A stretch of 64,000 bases of DNA from Herbaspirillum autotrophicum. GTDB lineage: Bacteria; Pseudomonadota; Gammaproteobacteria; Burkholderiales; Burkholderiaceae_D. Location: contig NZ_LFLS01000017.1 of NCBI RefSeq assembly GCF_001189915.1, positions 58,901-122,900 of the forward strand. The letters are read 5' to 3'. The notes below the pieces were generated by a model, which was not told the DNA's origin, made no database searches, and saw only the letters and a list, made by a program, of their open reading frames with translations. The position numbers and the translations under genes were made by a program. Positions 44,941-54,037 of the stretch are shown in pieces (within the stretch, counting starts at the first letter, position 1; the number at the start of each line of letters is the position of its first letter).

Positions 44941-46371
44941 TCAGGCTTGCCGGATAGTGTTGCGGCCACCGCCTTTGGCTTGATATAAGGCGGCATCGGC
45001 GGCCTTCAGCAAGGCATCGATATCGCCGTACCGTTGACGGTTATAAGTCGCCACGCCAATACTGACGGTAACGATGCCGTGCGCACTGCTGGCATGCGGC
45101 AATGCCATCTCCGCAATCGCACGCCGGATTTTCTCCGCCACCTGCAACGCCCCGGGCGCATCCGTTTCGCCCAGCACGGCAATGAATTCCTCGCCGCCGT
45201 AACGCGCAGCAACATCGGAGTTGCGCGGCAATTCACCGGCGAAACATGTGGCGACGGCAGTCAATGCATCATCCCCTTTCTGATGTCCATAGGTGTCGTT
45301 ATACAACTTGAAATGATCGACATCGATAAACAGGATCGAAAATACACCTTGGCTGCTGCGATTGCAGCTGCTCCAGATGCTGCGCAAAGCGTCATCGAGC
45401 GCGCGTCGATTGAGCAAGCCGGTGAGGCCATCAATACGGGTCAACTGATGCAACTTCTGTTCGGCTTCAAAACGTTTGCGCAATTCTTTTTTCAATACGC
45501 GGAACAGCAACAGGCAGACCAGCGAAAACAAAACCATCAAGCTGACGATGGTGTACAGGATTTCAGTCCAGTGGCGATAGATATCCTGCTCCGAACGACC
45601 GACAAACAGCACCAGCTCTGTACCGGGAATTTCCCGGAATGCATATAAGCGGCGGATACCATCATTCACTCCGCGCAAAAAAAAGCTGCCGCTGTCTTGT
45701 TGAATCAACGGCGCAATTTGCTGGAAGCCGCTGCTCTTGCTGATATCGCGGCCAATGACGGATTCGGCAAACGGCAGCCGCATATATACCACGCCATCGC
45801 GCGAATAGAGCGACATCACGCCCTCACTTCCCAGCGCCAGGCCGCTGAACAGGTCGCGGAAATAGTTCAGATCGAGCGCCATCAACACCACGCCCGTGAA
45901 TGTGCCGTCGGCGCTGGACATGCGCTTCGACAACACCAGTACTTGCAAATCGGTATCAAGCTTGGCGTTGATCGGTTTAGAGATATACAGACCGTGATCG
46001 AACGTATCCCGTTGCACGGTAAAGTAAGCACGGTCGCCGTAATCCTTGCCCAGCTGCGCGCCCTGCCGCGACGAGACCACCACCTTGCCCTGCGCATCCA
46101 ATACTGCCATGACGACGATATGCTGCGCCCCGAGCGTGCTGCCGAACAAGAATGAATGGCGTTGATCCCGCGACAGTTGCCGCAACAAGGAATGTTGATA
46201 GCGATCCGCGAGCGTATCCAGCGACAACGACAATATCTCCAGATTTCTGGCGATATCGCGCTGCGCGATCAAAGTCAGATTTTGTGACGTTTCAAGAGCA
46301 TAGTGCCGCGCTTCGTCATGGCTTTTGTAAAGCACCCAGCTGCACAAACCAAACATCATGGCGGCCAGCAA
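44941..46371 (-). CDS. membrane-bound diguanylate cyclase (dCACHE-GGDEF)
   Basis: Makes cyclic di-GMP. The 476-residue product has an N-terminal helix, a periplasmic dCACHE-type sensor (about 40-265), a second helix (about 270-295) and a GGDEF domain with the active-site motif R-Y-G-G-E-E-F near residue 388. An inhibitory I-site R-N-S-D lies five residues before it. The start is TTG at 46371, chosen for the strong GGGGGAG seven bases upstream; ATG codons inside the first helix lack one. Its stop is 3 bases from the convergent Rieske gene. Confidence 0.87.
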   Translation of the reverse strand: MLAAMMFGLCSWVLYKSHDEARHYALETSQNLTLIAQRDIARNLEILSLSLDTLADRYQHSLLRQLSRDQRHSFLFGSTLGAQHIVVMAVLDAQGKVVVSSRQGAQLGKDYGDRAYFTVQRDTFDHGLYISKPINAKLDTDLQVLVLSKRMSSADGTFTGVVLMALDLNYFRDLFSGLALGSEGVMSLYSRDGVVYMRLPFAESVIGRDISKSSGFQQIAPLIQQDSGSFFLRGVNDGIRRLYAFREIPGTELVLFVGRSEQDIYRHWTEILYTIVSLMVLFSLVCLLLFRVLKKELRKRFEAEQKLHQLTRIDGLTGLLNRRALDDALRSIWSSCNRSSQGVFSILFIDVDHFKLYNDTYGHQKGDDALTAVATCFAGELPRNSDVAARYGGEEFIAVLGETDAPGALQVAEKIRRAIAEMALPHASSAHGIVTVSIGVATYNRQRYGDIDALLKAADAALYQAKGGGRNTIRQA

Positions 46372-46823
46372 GACGCCACTCCCCCGCAGAACTTTTTGTA
46401 AGCGTTTAATTTTTCGAATCCTATCTTTGCAACAACACCCCGGTACGGTGATCCAGACTCCGTATCATGCTGACACGTCGACGCCCGCGTTTATTTGCAA
46501 CTCAAACTGTCGACAGGCGAATTAACGCATAAAAGCTCAGCTTTAAACATATTTCCATTGAACAACGTAGGGGAAAGACAACATCAGCGTGACAAATGCC
46601 AGCGATGCCGGGAAGTGAATTTCGCATTGTCTGTCTGGCCAAAACTCGTGTGAGCAGCGCGCATTCTTGCAGCCGGTCGCAGCAGGCCTTGCACCGCGTA
46701 AGCCGACACCAGTGATGCTTTTCAAAATCCGTGAATCGTTACATAAATAGTTACACGAAATACACACTGACAAGTTTATATGCCTATAATGATTCGTCGA
46801 AATATCAAATAAACTATCGTTAC
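46372..46823. other. 452-bp divergent region, cyclase / HipA-like kinase
   Basis: No gene is supported. The right half is AT-rich, with a perfect TATAAT at 46785-46790 and the word CGTTACAT near 46736 and 46816, possibly an operator pair of the downstream HipA-like protein. The left half holds the promoter of the diguanylate cyclase. Confidence 0.45.
46785..46790 (+). promoter_or_regulatory. -10 box of the HipA-like kinase gene
   Basis: Perfect TATAAT 33 bases before the ATG; a -35 box at standard spacing is poor, so activation or the flanking CGTTACAT words may matter. Confidence 0.4.
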
Positions 46824-48185
46824 ATGACAATTGCTCAAACCATCCTTGAAACACTGCGTACCTGGCACCGGCAACAAGCTGGCGAACTGTTGCGCCGTCT
46901 CGGGGTGAGCCGGCCGTCATTGATGCGGGCGATTGCGGAATTGGACGGTCAGGTCATTTCACGCGGCCGTGCACGCCGCACTGCATATGCGGCGCGGCGC
47001 GCCATTCGAGGCAATCCGAACCCGCTTCCACTGTATCGCATTGATGCCTTAGGTCGCGCGCATGAAGCCGGCTTGCTGGAACCGGTTTACCCGGAGGGCT
47101 GCGCACTGAGTTTCACGGAAACATGTCCGTGGCCGCTGGATGACGAGATGACGGATGGCTGGTTCCGCAGCTTGCCTTATTTTTTTGGCGACATGCGGCC
47201 GCAAGGTTTTCTCGGACGCAACTTCGCGCACCAATTCGCTGCCATCCTGCAAATGGATCAGGATGTGCAACGCTGGAACGAAGATGATGTATTGCATGCA
47301 TTGAGCCTGCTTGGCTGGGACCAGCCCGGCGATTACATTCTCGGTGAACAGGCGCTGCGCCGCTTTCTGCAAGAACAGCAAAACGGCAGCCATTTTCTGT
47401 CCGACGATGAAATCTCGACGATCTATCCGCAGCGGGCACTGCAAGCGTTGAACTTCGGCATCGCAGATTCATCGGCGGCCGGCGAGTTTCCCAAATTTAC
47501 CGTGCATCGGTTGATACATGGCAAACCGGCGCACGTCATCGTCAAATTCTCCGGCGCTGACGGCTCACCACAGGAACAGCGCTGGTCGGATTTGCTGGTG
47601 TGTGAACATCTGGCGCTGGCCACCATTGCCGATACGCTCAAACTCAGTGCCGCGCAAAGCCGCATTTATCAAATGCATGGCCGCACTTTTTATGAAGTCG
47701 ACCGCTTTGACCGCCACGGTGAATTCGGCCGCTCCGGCGTATGCTCCTGGCTGGAGTTGAATGCCGCCTTGTTCGGATTGACCGGTCCGTGGTCGGACGG
47801 TGCACAGGCATTATTGAAAGCAGAATACATTGCGGAAGAGACTGCGCAACAGATCAATCTGCTTGCGCATTTCGGCCACCTGATTGCCAATACCGATATG
47901 CACGATGGCAACCTGGCATTCCTGCCGGGACTGACGCTGGCGCCCGCCTATGACATGCTACCGATGCAGTACGCGCCACAAGGCGGAGTCGAATTGAGCA
48001 TCCGCAAATTTGCCCCGGCCTTGCCTTTGCCAAAACAGCGCAGCGACTGGCTGCGCGCTGCCGACGCTGCACTGGTGTTCTGGCGCCGGGCTGCACAAGA
48101 TGCGCGCATCAGTGATGCATTTCGCGCCATCTGCGGCATCAATGCCGGCATCGTGGAACGACTGTTGATTGCGCAACGTGATTGA
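46824..48185 (+). CDS. HipA-like serine kinase with N-terminal DNA-binding domain (YjjJ type)
   Basis: A 453-residue protein: N-terminal winged-helix-like segment (LLRRLGVSRPSLMRAIAELDG, residues about 17-40), followed by a HipA-like kinase fold with the catalytic stretch LIANTDMHDGNLAF (near residue 355) and a metal Asp in LAPAYDMLPM. YjjJ of E. coli has this one-chain layout, with no separate HipB partner. It probably acts as a growth-slowing kinase with built-in autoregulation. Start at the ATG 46824; an upstream in-frame extension reads through AT-rich promoter sequence. Confidence 0.8.
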   Translation: MTIAQTILETLRTWHRQQAGELLRRLGVSRPSLMRAIAELDGQVISRGRARRTAYAARRAIRGNPNPLPLYRIDALGRAHEAGLLEPVYPEGCALSFTETCPWPLDDEMTDGWFRSLPYFFGDMRPQGFLGRNFAHQFAAILQMDQDVQRWNEDDVLHALSLLGWDQPGDYILGEQALRRFLQEQQNGSHFLSDDEISTIYPQRALQALNFGIADSSAAGEFPKFTVHRLIHGKPAHVIVKFSGADGSPQEQRWSDLLVCEHLALATIADTLKLSAAQSRIYQMHGRTFYEVDRFDRHGEFGRSGVCSWLELNAALFGLTGPWSDGAQALLKAEYIAEETAQQINLLAHFGHLIANTDMHDGNLAFLPGLTLAPAYDMLPMQYAPQGGVELSIRKFAPALPLPKQRSDWLRAADAALVFWRRAAQDARISDAFRAICGINAGIVERLLIAQRD

Positions 48186-48383
48186 AGAAGCCTGATCATG
48201 GTTTCCCGCGCAGCAACGCGCGCCGGAAGTTTGCGGCCCTCTGCCCATCATTGCCTTTTGCTCCACATTCAAACATGCAGACAATTCTGATATCGGGCGG
48301 TGATCTTTTTGACGGTGCATCTGATCAGCTCGCTGCCGCTGGAAAAACCGGCAGCGCGCTGACCATCGACTGACAACGGGACG

Positions 48384-50126
48384 TCAGGGTTGCTGCGGGT
48401 TGATTGCGTTGTCGTGCAGCAGCACGTCCTCATAAAAGGCACCTACCGGCAGCGTCAGATCGCGTACCTGAATTTCCAGCACCCAGATACCGTTGCCCGG
48501 CACAAAGTCGGCATCAGCCAGTTTCTGCTTGCCGTACAGCGCGTGCGGAAAATCTGCCACGCGGTGACCCGGGATTTCCCGCACGAGCGCACAACCATAC
48601 TCGCGGGCGTAGGCGTCGGCGCGATCATACAGCGCGGCGCCGCTGGCGCCGGCCAGCCAGTCGAGCCGGGTACGGCGGAACACATCGCGCGCGGCCTGAG
48701 CGCAGCGTTCGCCCGCCGCTTCGGTACCCATGACGAAGGTGTCGCCATAGTCGCCTTCGTAGCCATCCCAGACCGGGCCGATGTCCACCACGAACACGTC
48801 GTCTTGCTGCAGCACGCGCTGAAAATCCGTAGGCTGCACCGCCGGTGATTGTGTATCGATGCCGAACCGCACATAGGTCGGATGCCAGTTGTTCGACGCG
48901 CCCATCTGACGCAAATGGGCGTCCGCCACGGTGATGGCTTCGCGGGTATTCATGCCAGGCCGCAGCAAGGCGGCGATTTCCGCCACTGCGGCCATTGAGC
49001 GCTGACGCGCGTCGAGGATACCGGCCATCGTGAAGCGCTGGCCCACGCGTTCCCATGCGTGAACCTCATGCTGCGGCGGGCTGGTATTGATATCCGTGGC
49101 GGACGGCAGAAATGCCTCGGACAGGAAGCGCGCTTGCGGCAGCCCCGCCGCGACGAGTTGCCCGCGCGCTGCACGCACCATTGCCGGATTGCCGCAGGCA
49201 TACACCACGCTGCGCGTCCAGTCATGGCCGGCGGCAATGGCCAGTTCCTGCACGTGACGGCACCGTTGCGGATCGGCCGCTGTGTCTGCTTGGTCCGACA
49301 GCGCGGCATGCCAGCGCAAACCGGCATGCTTGCCTTGCAGTGCATCGAGCAATGGCGCGGCATAGCAGTCTTCCGAGGTCCGGCCGCCCCAGTACAAGGT
49401 CACTGTCTTCATGCGCCGGCTATCGAGCGCCGCCATCAGGATCGGAAACACGCCCGCAAAGCCGGTACCCGTGGCCAGCAATACCAGATGCTCCACCTCT
49501 TCGCTGCCGCCGTCTTGCGGCCAGACGCAGGTGCCGAGCGGACCTTCCAGCATCAGCGCATCGCCCGCCGCAAGCCGTGGCAGGATGCCGTCCGTAAAGG
49601 CGCCTCCGGGCTGGCGACGGATATGAAACTCCAGCCGCACGGGTCCGGCCGCGCCCGGGGTATTGGCAATGGAAAAGCAGCGGTGGCTGCCGCCATCGAA
49701 CAGCAACTGCACATGCTGCCCCGGCAGGTATTCGAATGACTCTGCATCTTGCAGTTCAACGATCAGCTGCGTCACATCCTGCGCCAATGGCAGCCGCGAT
49801 ATCACGCGTACGCTGTGCATCCCGGGCGGACGAGCCGGCGCCTGCCAATGCGGAAACGTGAGCGTCAGGTCGCTCGCCGCACGACATTGGCACATCAGCA
49901 ATTCATCGCCGGCGGTCACATACGTGCGCTCGTTCGGTGGAGTAATGGACGCGAAGCAGCCTTCGCGCACGGTGGCTCTGCATGAACCGCATTCGCCACG
50001 CTGACAGGAAAATGGCACCGCAATGCCTTGCGCCAGCGCCGCGTCCAAAATGGACGTCTGGTCACTCGTGGCGAAGGTATCCGTATCGAGGGTGACGGTG
50101 TAAGTGGATGCAGCCAATTCTTGCAT
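48384..50126 (-). CDS. fused ferredoxin-NAD(P)H reductase + M24 metallopeptidase-like enzyme
   Basis: One 580-residue chain. Residues 1-335: N-terminal plant-type 2Fe-2S cluster (CQRGECGSC ... MCQ), flavin site RCFSIANTPG and NAD site LLATGTGFAG with VVYACGNP, as in phenol-hydroxylase or CDP-6-deoxyglucose-type reductases. Residues about 345-580: an M24 (pita-bread) domain, with all five metal ligands visible: VVDIG and GDYGD with the usual 11-residue step, IPGHRV, VLEIQV and FYEDVLL. I know of no such fusion. Cleavage of a C-N bond coupled to electron delivery is inferred. Divergent from a MocR regulator. Confidence 0.8.
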   Translation of the reverse strand: MQELAASTYTVTLDTDTFATSDQTSILDAALAQGIAVPFSCQRGECGSCRATVREGCFASITPPNERTYVTAGDELLMCQCRAASDLTLTFPHWQAPARPPGMHSVRVISRLPLAQDVTQLIVELQDAESFEYLPGQHVQLLFDGGSHRCFSIANTPGAAGPVRLEFHIRRQPGGAFTDGILPRLAAGDALMLEGPLGTCVWPQDGGSEEVEHLVLLATGTGFAGVFPILMAALDSRRMKTVTLYWGGRTSEDCYAAPLLDALQGKHAGLRWHAALSDQADTAADPQRCRHVQELAIAAGHDWTRSVVYACGNPAMVRAARGQLVAAGLPQARFLSEAFLPSATDINTSPPQHEVHAWERVGQRFTMAGILDARQRSMAAVAEIAALLRPGMNTREAITVADAHLRQMGASNNWHPTYVRFGIDTQSPAVQPTDFQRVLQQDDVFVVDIGPVWDGYEGDYGDTFVMGTEAAGERCAQAARDVFRRTRLDWLAGASGAALYDRADAYAREYGCALVREIPGHRVADFPHALYGKQKLADADFVPGNGIWVLEIQVRDLTLPVGAFYEDVLLHDNAINPQQP

Positions 50127-50229
50127 GGTGTTCTCTCAGTGGCGGGCCCCGATGGGCCATGACATGCAATTTAACGATAGAATGGCCTGTCGGATAGAGC
50201 CATTTTTCAAAATACAAGCAAGCCACTTC
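50127..50229. promoter_or_regulatory. divergent promoter region of the MocR regulator and the reductase-M24 gene
   Basis: A 103-bp gap that must hold both promoters. It contains the palindrome ATGGGCCAT near 50154 and related GGCC words at 50192-50196, plausible MocR contact points. Confidence 0.4.
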
Positions 50230-51687
50230 ATGAATCAATCAATGTCTGATGCCAAGCGCCAAGAAGCCAGCCTGGACCTGCCCCTCGATCCACCTGGCGC
50301 AGGAGAGTCCAAGCAATCCTGGGTCTACCGCCAGATTCGCGAGCGCATTCTCAAGGGAGCGCTGTTGTCCGGCGTACGCCTGCCGTCCACGCGCAGCCTG
50401 GCACAGCGCTGGTGCGTCTCGCGCTCCACCGTCGAGGCCGCTTACGATCAGTTGCGCAGCGAAGGCTACACCGCGGGGACGGTAGGCTCCGGCACCTATG
50501 TTGCGGCGGTGATTCCGGACAAGTTCTTTCGCCGCGGGCAGCCGCACCAAGAGGCTTCGGCAAAACCGGTGCCGACACCCTTGGGGCAGGATCAGACCGG
50601 ATCGCCGTTCTCGTCGCGCACTGCCGACGCATCGCTGTTTCCGCTGGCAAGCTGGAATAAGGGCCTGGCCGCCAGCACACGACAAATCACGCCCGCGCAG
50701 CTCGGAAGCGACCAGTTCCAGGGTTGGCCGCCGCTGCGCGAACAGATTGCGCGTTATCTCGGAGCGGCGCGCGATATCCGCTGCGATCCCCATCAGGTCA
50801 TCGTTCTTTCAGGTATCCGGGATGCGCTCAATCTCTGCGGGCGCATCTTGCTGAAACCGCAGGACAAGGTATTGATTGAAGATCCCGGCTATCTCAATGC
50901 CGTGCCGATCTTCGGCCAGTACACGCCGCATGTGATGCCGCTGCCCATCGACACCCACGGCTTTGCGACGGCACAGGCGCGCCGCCAGCGAGGCGTGAAG
51001 CTGGTCTACGTCACGCCCGCCCATCAATCACCCACGGGCATCACCATGCCGGTATCGCGCCGGCTGGAACTGCTGGATTGGGCGGAACAGAGCGGTGCCT
51101 GGATCGTGGAAGACGACTACGACAGCGAATTCAATTACGACGGCGCCCCGCTCGCCGCATTGAAAAGCATGGACAACGCCGATCGCGTCATCCACTGCGG
51201 CAGCTTCAACAAGAGCATGTTCAATGCGTTGCGCATCGGCTACGCGGTCGTGCCGAAAACCTTGGTACCGGCGTTCATCGAGGCCCAGCGCATGGCCGGG
51301 CGGGCGAACAGCGTGATCGAACAGATGACGCTGACGCGCTTCCTTGACGACGGCGGTTTTGCGCGCCACGTACGCAAGGCGCGCGGCGTCTATGCACGCC
51401 GGCGCGACGTGTTGCTGCAGGCGCTACAGCAGGCGGCGGCGACCGACACTCTGCGCATCAGTGGCGAGCATGCCGGCTTTCATTTGTTGTGGTGGCTGCC
51501 AGATGGATGGGAGATGGCGCATGTGGTCGAAGCAGGCAAGCGGGCCGGCGTCGGCGTGCAGGCACTGGCTGATTTCTGTCGCAAAACGGTGCTGCCACCG
51601 GGCGTCGTGATCGGCTACAGCGCTGTGGAGGAAGAGCGCCTGCGGCGCTTCGGTCTGCTACTGGCAAACGCCCGGCCGAAACGTTGA
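50230..51687 (+). CDS. MocR-type regulator (GntR helix-turn-helix fused to aminotransferase fold)
   Basis: A 485-residue regulator. Winged helix at residues about 30-95 (LPSTRSLAQRWCVSRSTVEAAYDQLRSEGY), linker, then a class I aminotransferase-like domain with the PLP Lys in GSFNKSMFNALRIGY (near residue 325) and the conserved VEDDYDSEF. MocR proteins bind PLP and sense small amines or amino acids. It lies divergent from the reductase-M24 gene, so it probably controls that gene. Start at 50230; ATG 50242 also possible. Confidence 0.88.
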   Translation: MNQSMSDAKRQEASLDLPLDPPGAGESKQSWVYRQIRERILKGALLSGVRLPSTRSLAQRWCVSRSTVEAAYDQLRSEGYTAGTVGSGTYVAAVIPDKFFRRGQPHQEASAKPVPTPLGQDQTGSPFSSRTADASLFPLASWNKGLAASTRQITPAQLGSDQFQGWPPLREQIARYLGAARDIRCDPHQVIVLSGIRDALNLCGRILLKPQDKVLIEDPGYLNAVPIFGQYTPHVMPLPIDTHGFATAQARRQRGVKLVYVTPAHQSPTGITMPVSRRLELLDWAEQSGAWIVEDDYDSEFNYDGAPLAALKSMDNADRVIHCGSFNKSMFNALRIGYAVVPKTLVPAFIEAQRMAGRANSVIEQMTLTRFLDDGGFARHVRKARGVYARRRDVLLQALQQAAATDTLRISGEHAGFHLLWWLPDGWEMAHVVEAGKRAGVGVQALADFCRKTVLPPGVVIGYSAVEEERLRRFGLLLANARPKR

Positions 51688-51927
51688 CGAGAACGCCGGC
51701 GAGAGCCGCTCAAACCGAGGGCTGCCAAAAAAATATCGGGCATCGAATTTTCCGGGTCATTAGAAAGATTTCTAAAAACAGATAGACATTCGACCACAAA
51801 TTCATCTGACAGATCAGTGCACCGCAGCTTGTGATCGCCGTCATGTCCGCCATCAGCTATGATGGCCCCGACAGCAAAGTCTTGCGACATATCGCTGTCA
51901 TTTTTCTCACGCTAAAACGATGACCAC

Positions 51928-53028
51928 ATGCACACAATTCTGGTTCTGGGCGGTTACGGTTTTTTTGGCGGCCGCATCTGTGCAGCACTCGCTGCCGACA
52001 ACAACATTCATCTGCTGATCGCCGGACGCAATGCGGGTCAAGCGCAAGCCATGGCCAACAGTCTGGGCTTGTGCTCCGATCAGGGACTGGCGATTGACGC
52101 CAATGCCGGCGATCTGGCACAACGCTTTGCGCAATGGAAAGTCGATACCGTCATTCACACCGCCGGACCATTTCAGGGGCAAGACTACGGCGTCGCCCGC
52201 GCGGCAATTGCCGCCGGTGCCAACTATATTGATCTCGCCGACGGCAGAGACTTTGTCGCCGGCATTACGCAACTTGATGATATCGCCCGTGAACAAGAGG
52301 TTTTTGTCACGAGCGGAGCAAGTTCGCTGCCGGCACTTTCATCCGCAGTGGCAGATCGCTATCTCCATCGCTTCAGCCAGCTGCAATCCATCCGTCACGG
52401 CATCGCATCGGGCGCGCGCGCTCCCGGTCTCGCCACCATGCGTGGTGTCTTTGGCTATTGCGGAAAAGCATTTCTGCGGCTGCAGAATGGCCGCCGGACC
52501 CAAGTATATGGCTGGCTCGACACACAGCGCCATGTATTCCCGGAACCGGTCGGCGCCCGCCTGCTGGGAAGTTGTGACGTTCCCGACCTGCAGCTGTTTG
52601 CGCAGCGCTACCCGGGTGTGCATACGGTCACTTTTCATGCCGGATTCGCCAGCATGCCGGGACATGCGTTCGTCTGGGCCGCATCTCAACTGGTGCGCTG
52701 TGGCCTGCTGGCCAGCCTGGTACCGCTGGCCAAACCGTTACACACCATCAGCCAGTGGCTGGAACCCTGGGTCAGCGACAAGGGTGGCATGTTTGTGTCG
52801 ATGCGCGGTGTTGGCATCGACGGCAAGCCGCTGGAACTGACATGGCATTTGCTGGCCGCCAGCAATCATGGCCCTCACATTCCCTGCGGCGCATCGATTG
52901 CACTGGCAAGAAAACTCGCCGCCGGAGAAAAATTCGAGGCCGGAGCAAAGCCCTGTATGGGTGTGATCAGTGCAGAAGATTACCTGGCTGCGATAGCACA
53001 CCTTGACGTCCTCGAGGTGCCGGCATGA
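51928..53028 (+). CDS. saccharopine-dehydrogenase-type NADP-binding oxidoreductase
   Basis: A 366-residue reductase. N-terminal Rossmann motif GGYGFFGGR (residues 8-16), VIHTAGPFQGQDYGVARAAI near 75, and GASSLPALSS near 130; this is the trans-acting saccharopine reductase/SDR pattern used for lipid-type or amino-sugar substrates. First gene of an operon with two membrane proteins (ATGA overlap). Substrate unknown; not lysine-specific by eye. Confidence 0.78.
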   Translation: MHTILVLGGYGFFGGRICAALAADNNIHLLIAGRNAGQAQAMANSLGLCSDQGLAIDANAGDLAQRFAQWKVDTVIHTAGPFQGQDYGVARAAIAAGANYIDLADGRDFVAGITQLDDIAREQEVFVTSGASSLPALSSAVADRYLHRFSQLQSIRHGIASGARAPGLATMRGVFGYCGKAFLRLQNGRRTQVYGWLDTQRHVFPEPVGARLLGSCDVPDLQLFAQRYPGVHTVTFHAGFASMPGHAFVWAASQLVRCGLLASLVPLAKPLHTISQWLEPWVSDKGGMFVSMRGVGIDGKPLELTWHLLAASNHGPHIPCGASIALARKLAAGEKFEAGAKPCMGVISAEDYLAAIAHLDVLEVPA

Positions 53029-53495
53029 GCGGCTATCTGTTCATCAAATGGCTGCACATCATCAGCGCCAACATCTTGTTCGGCACTGGCATCGGGATTG
53101 CATTTTTCAAATGGATTACTGATCGCAGCGGTGACATTCGCGCCATTCGTATCGTGACTGAGCGTACTGTTCTTGCCGATTGGATCTTCACGACGCCGGC
53201 GGTGATCGTGCAACCGCTGACCGGACTTGCGCTGGTATATCTGGCCGGTTACCCGCTGTGGAACGGCTGGGTGCTGTATGCCGTGCTGCTGTATATCGTG
53301 GCCGGCTGTTGCTGGCTGCCGGTCGTCGTACTCCAGATCCGCATGCGCAATCTGGCGCGCAGCGCCGATCGGGATCAGACCGCGCTGCCAGCGCAATATT
53401 GGCAATATGCACGGGCATGGTTCTGGCTAGGCATTCCGGCTTTCGCAGCGTTGATTGCGGTGTACTGGCTGATGGTTTACAAACCGACACTCTGA
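53025..53495 (+). CDS. DUF2269-type membrane protein
   Basis: A 156-residue protein with four membrane helices; it opens with the DUF2269 phrase KWLHIISANILFGTGIG with a conserved His, and ends FAALIAVYWLMVYKP. Members often accompany reductases. Start overlaps the upstream stop (ATGA). Function unknown. Confidence 0.8.
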   Translation: MSGYLFIKWLHIISANILFGTGIGIAFFKWITDRSGDIRAIRIVTERTVLADWIFTTPAVIVQPLTGLALVYLAGYPLWNGWVLYAVLLYIVAGCCWLPVVVLQIRMRNLARSADRDQTALPAQYWQYARAWFWLGIPAFAALIAVYWLMVYKPTL

Positions 53496-53509
53496 CCTCA
53501 CAAGCGCCA

Positions 53510-53923
53510 ATGGAAGACAGGAATTTTTCCCGCAATCTGCGACGGCTCTATTGGACCATGCGGCCAGGCATCGCCTGCATCTGGTGTTGGACGGCGATCA
53601 CCTCATGGTTCTTTTACCCGCAAACCATCTCACTCGAATGGTTGCGATTGCTCGGTTTCACCTGGCACACGCAATGGATACTCGCCGCGGCATGCTTGCT
53701 TGATCTGTGCATGGGCATTGCCTCCGCCATTTTTCCATCGCGCCGGCTGTGGCAACTACAGTGCGTCATCATCGTCTTTTATTCAATTGCCATTGCTGTG
53801 TGGCTACCGGAATTCCTGCTTCACCCGTTCGGCCCGCTGAGCAAGAACATCGCCGTGCTGGCGTGCCTGAACTATCTCATCGTGTTGGAGCGACACCCGG
53901 ATTTGATTTCAGGCAAGCACTGA
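53510..53923 (+). CDS. small four-helix membrane protein, DoxX-like
   Basis: A 137-residue membrane protein. Helices lie near residues 17-40, 55-80, 83-105 and 110-128, resembling DoxX-like members. It is 14 bases behind the DUF2269 gene and likely in the same operon. The start at 53510 is chosen because upstream codons overlap that gene. Confidence 0.68.
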   Translation: MEDRNFSRNLRRLYWTMRPGIACIWCWTAITSWFFYPQTISLEWLRLLGFTWHTQWILAAACLLDLCMGIASAIFPSRRLWQLQCVIIVFYSIAIAVWLPEFLLHPFGPLSKNIAVLACLNYLIVLERHPDLISGKH

Positions 53924-54037
53924 GAATAAAACCACGCAATTTTCACCCCGGAAGCACAAGTACGTCCGGCACAGCGCGGGAACCAGAATCTTCTTGATGC
54001 CACTTATCAGCAAGAAAATCATTTCCAAGAGCGACGC

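Noticed and set aside
51615..51890. 91-codon leftward frame after the MocR gene
   Set aside because: Half of it lies inside the MocR gene and the rest has no ribosome site.
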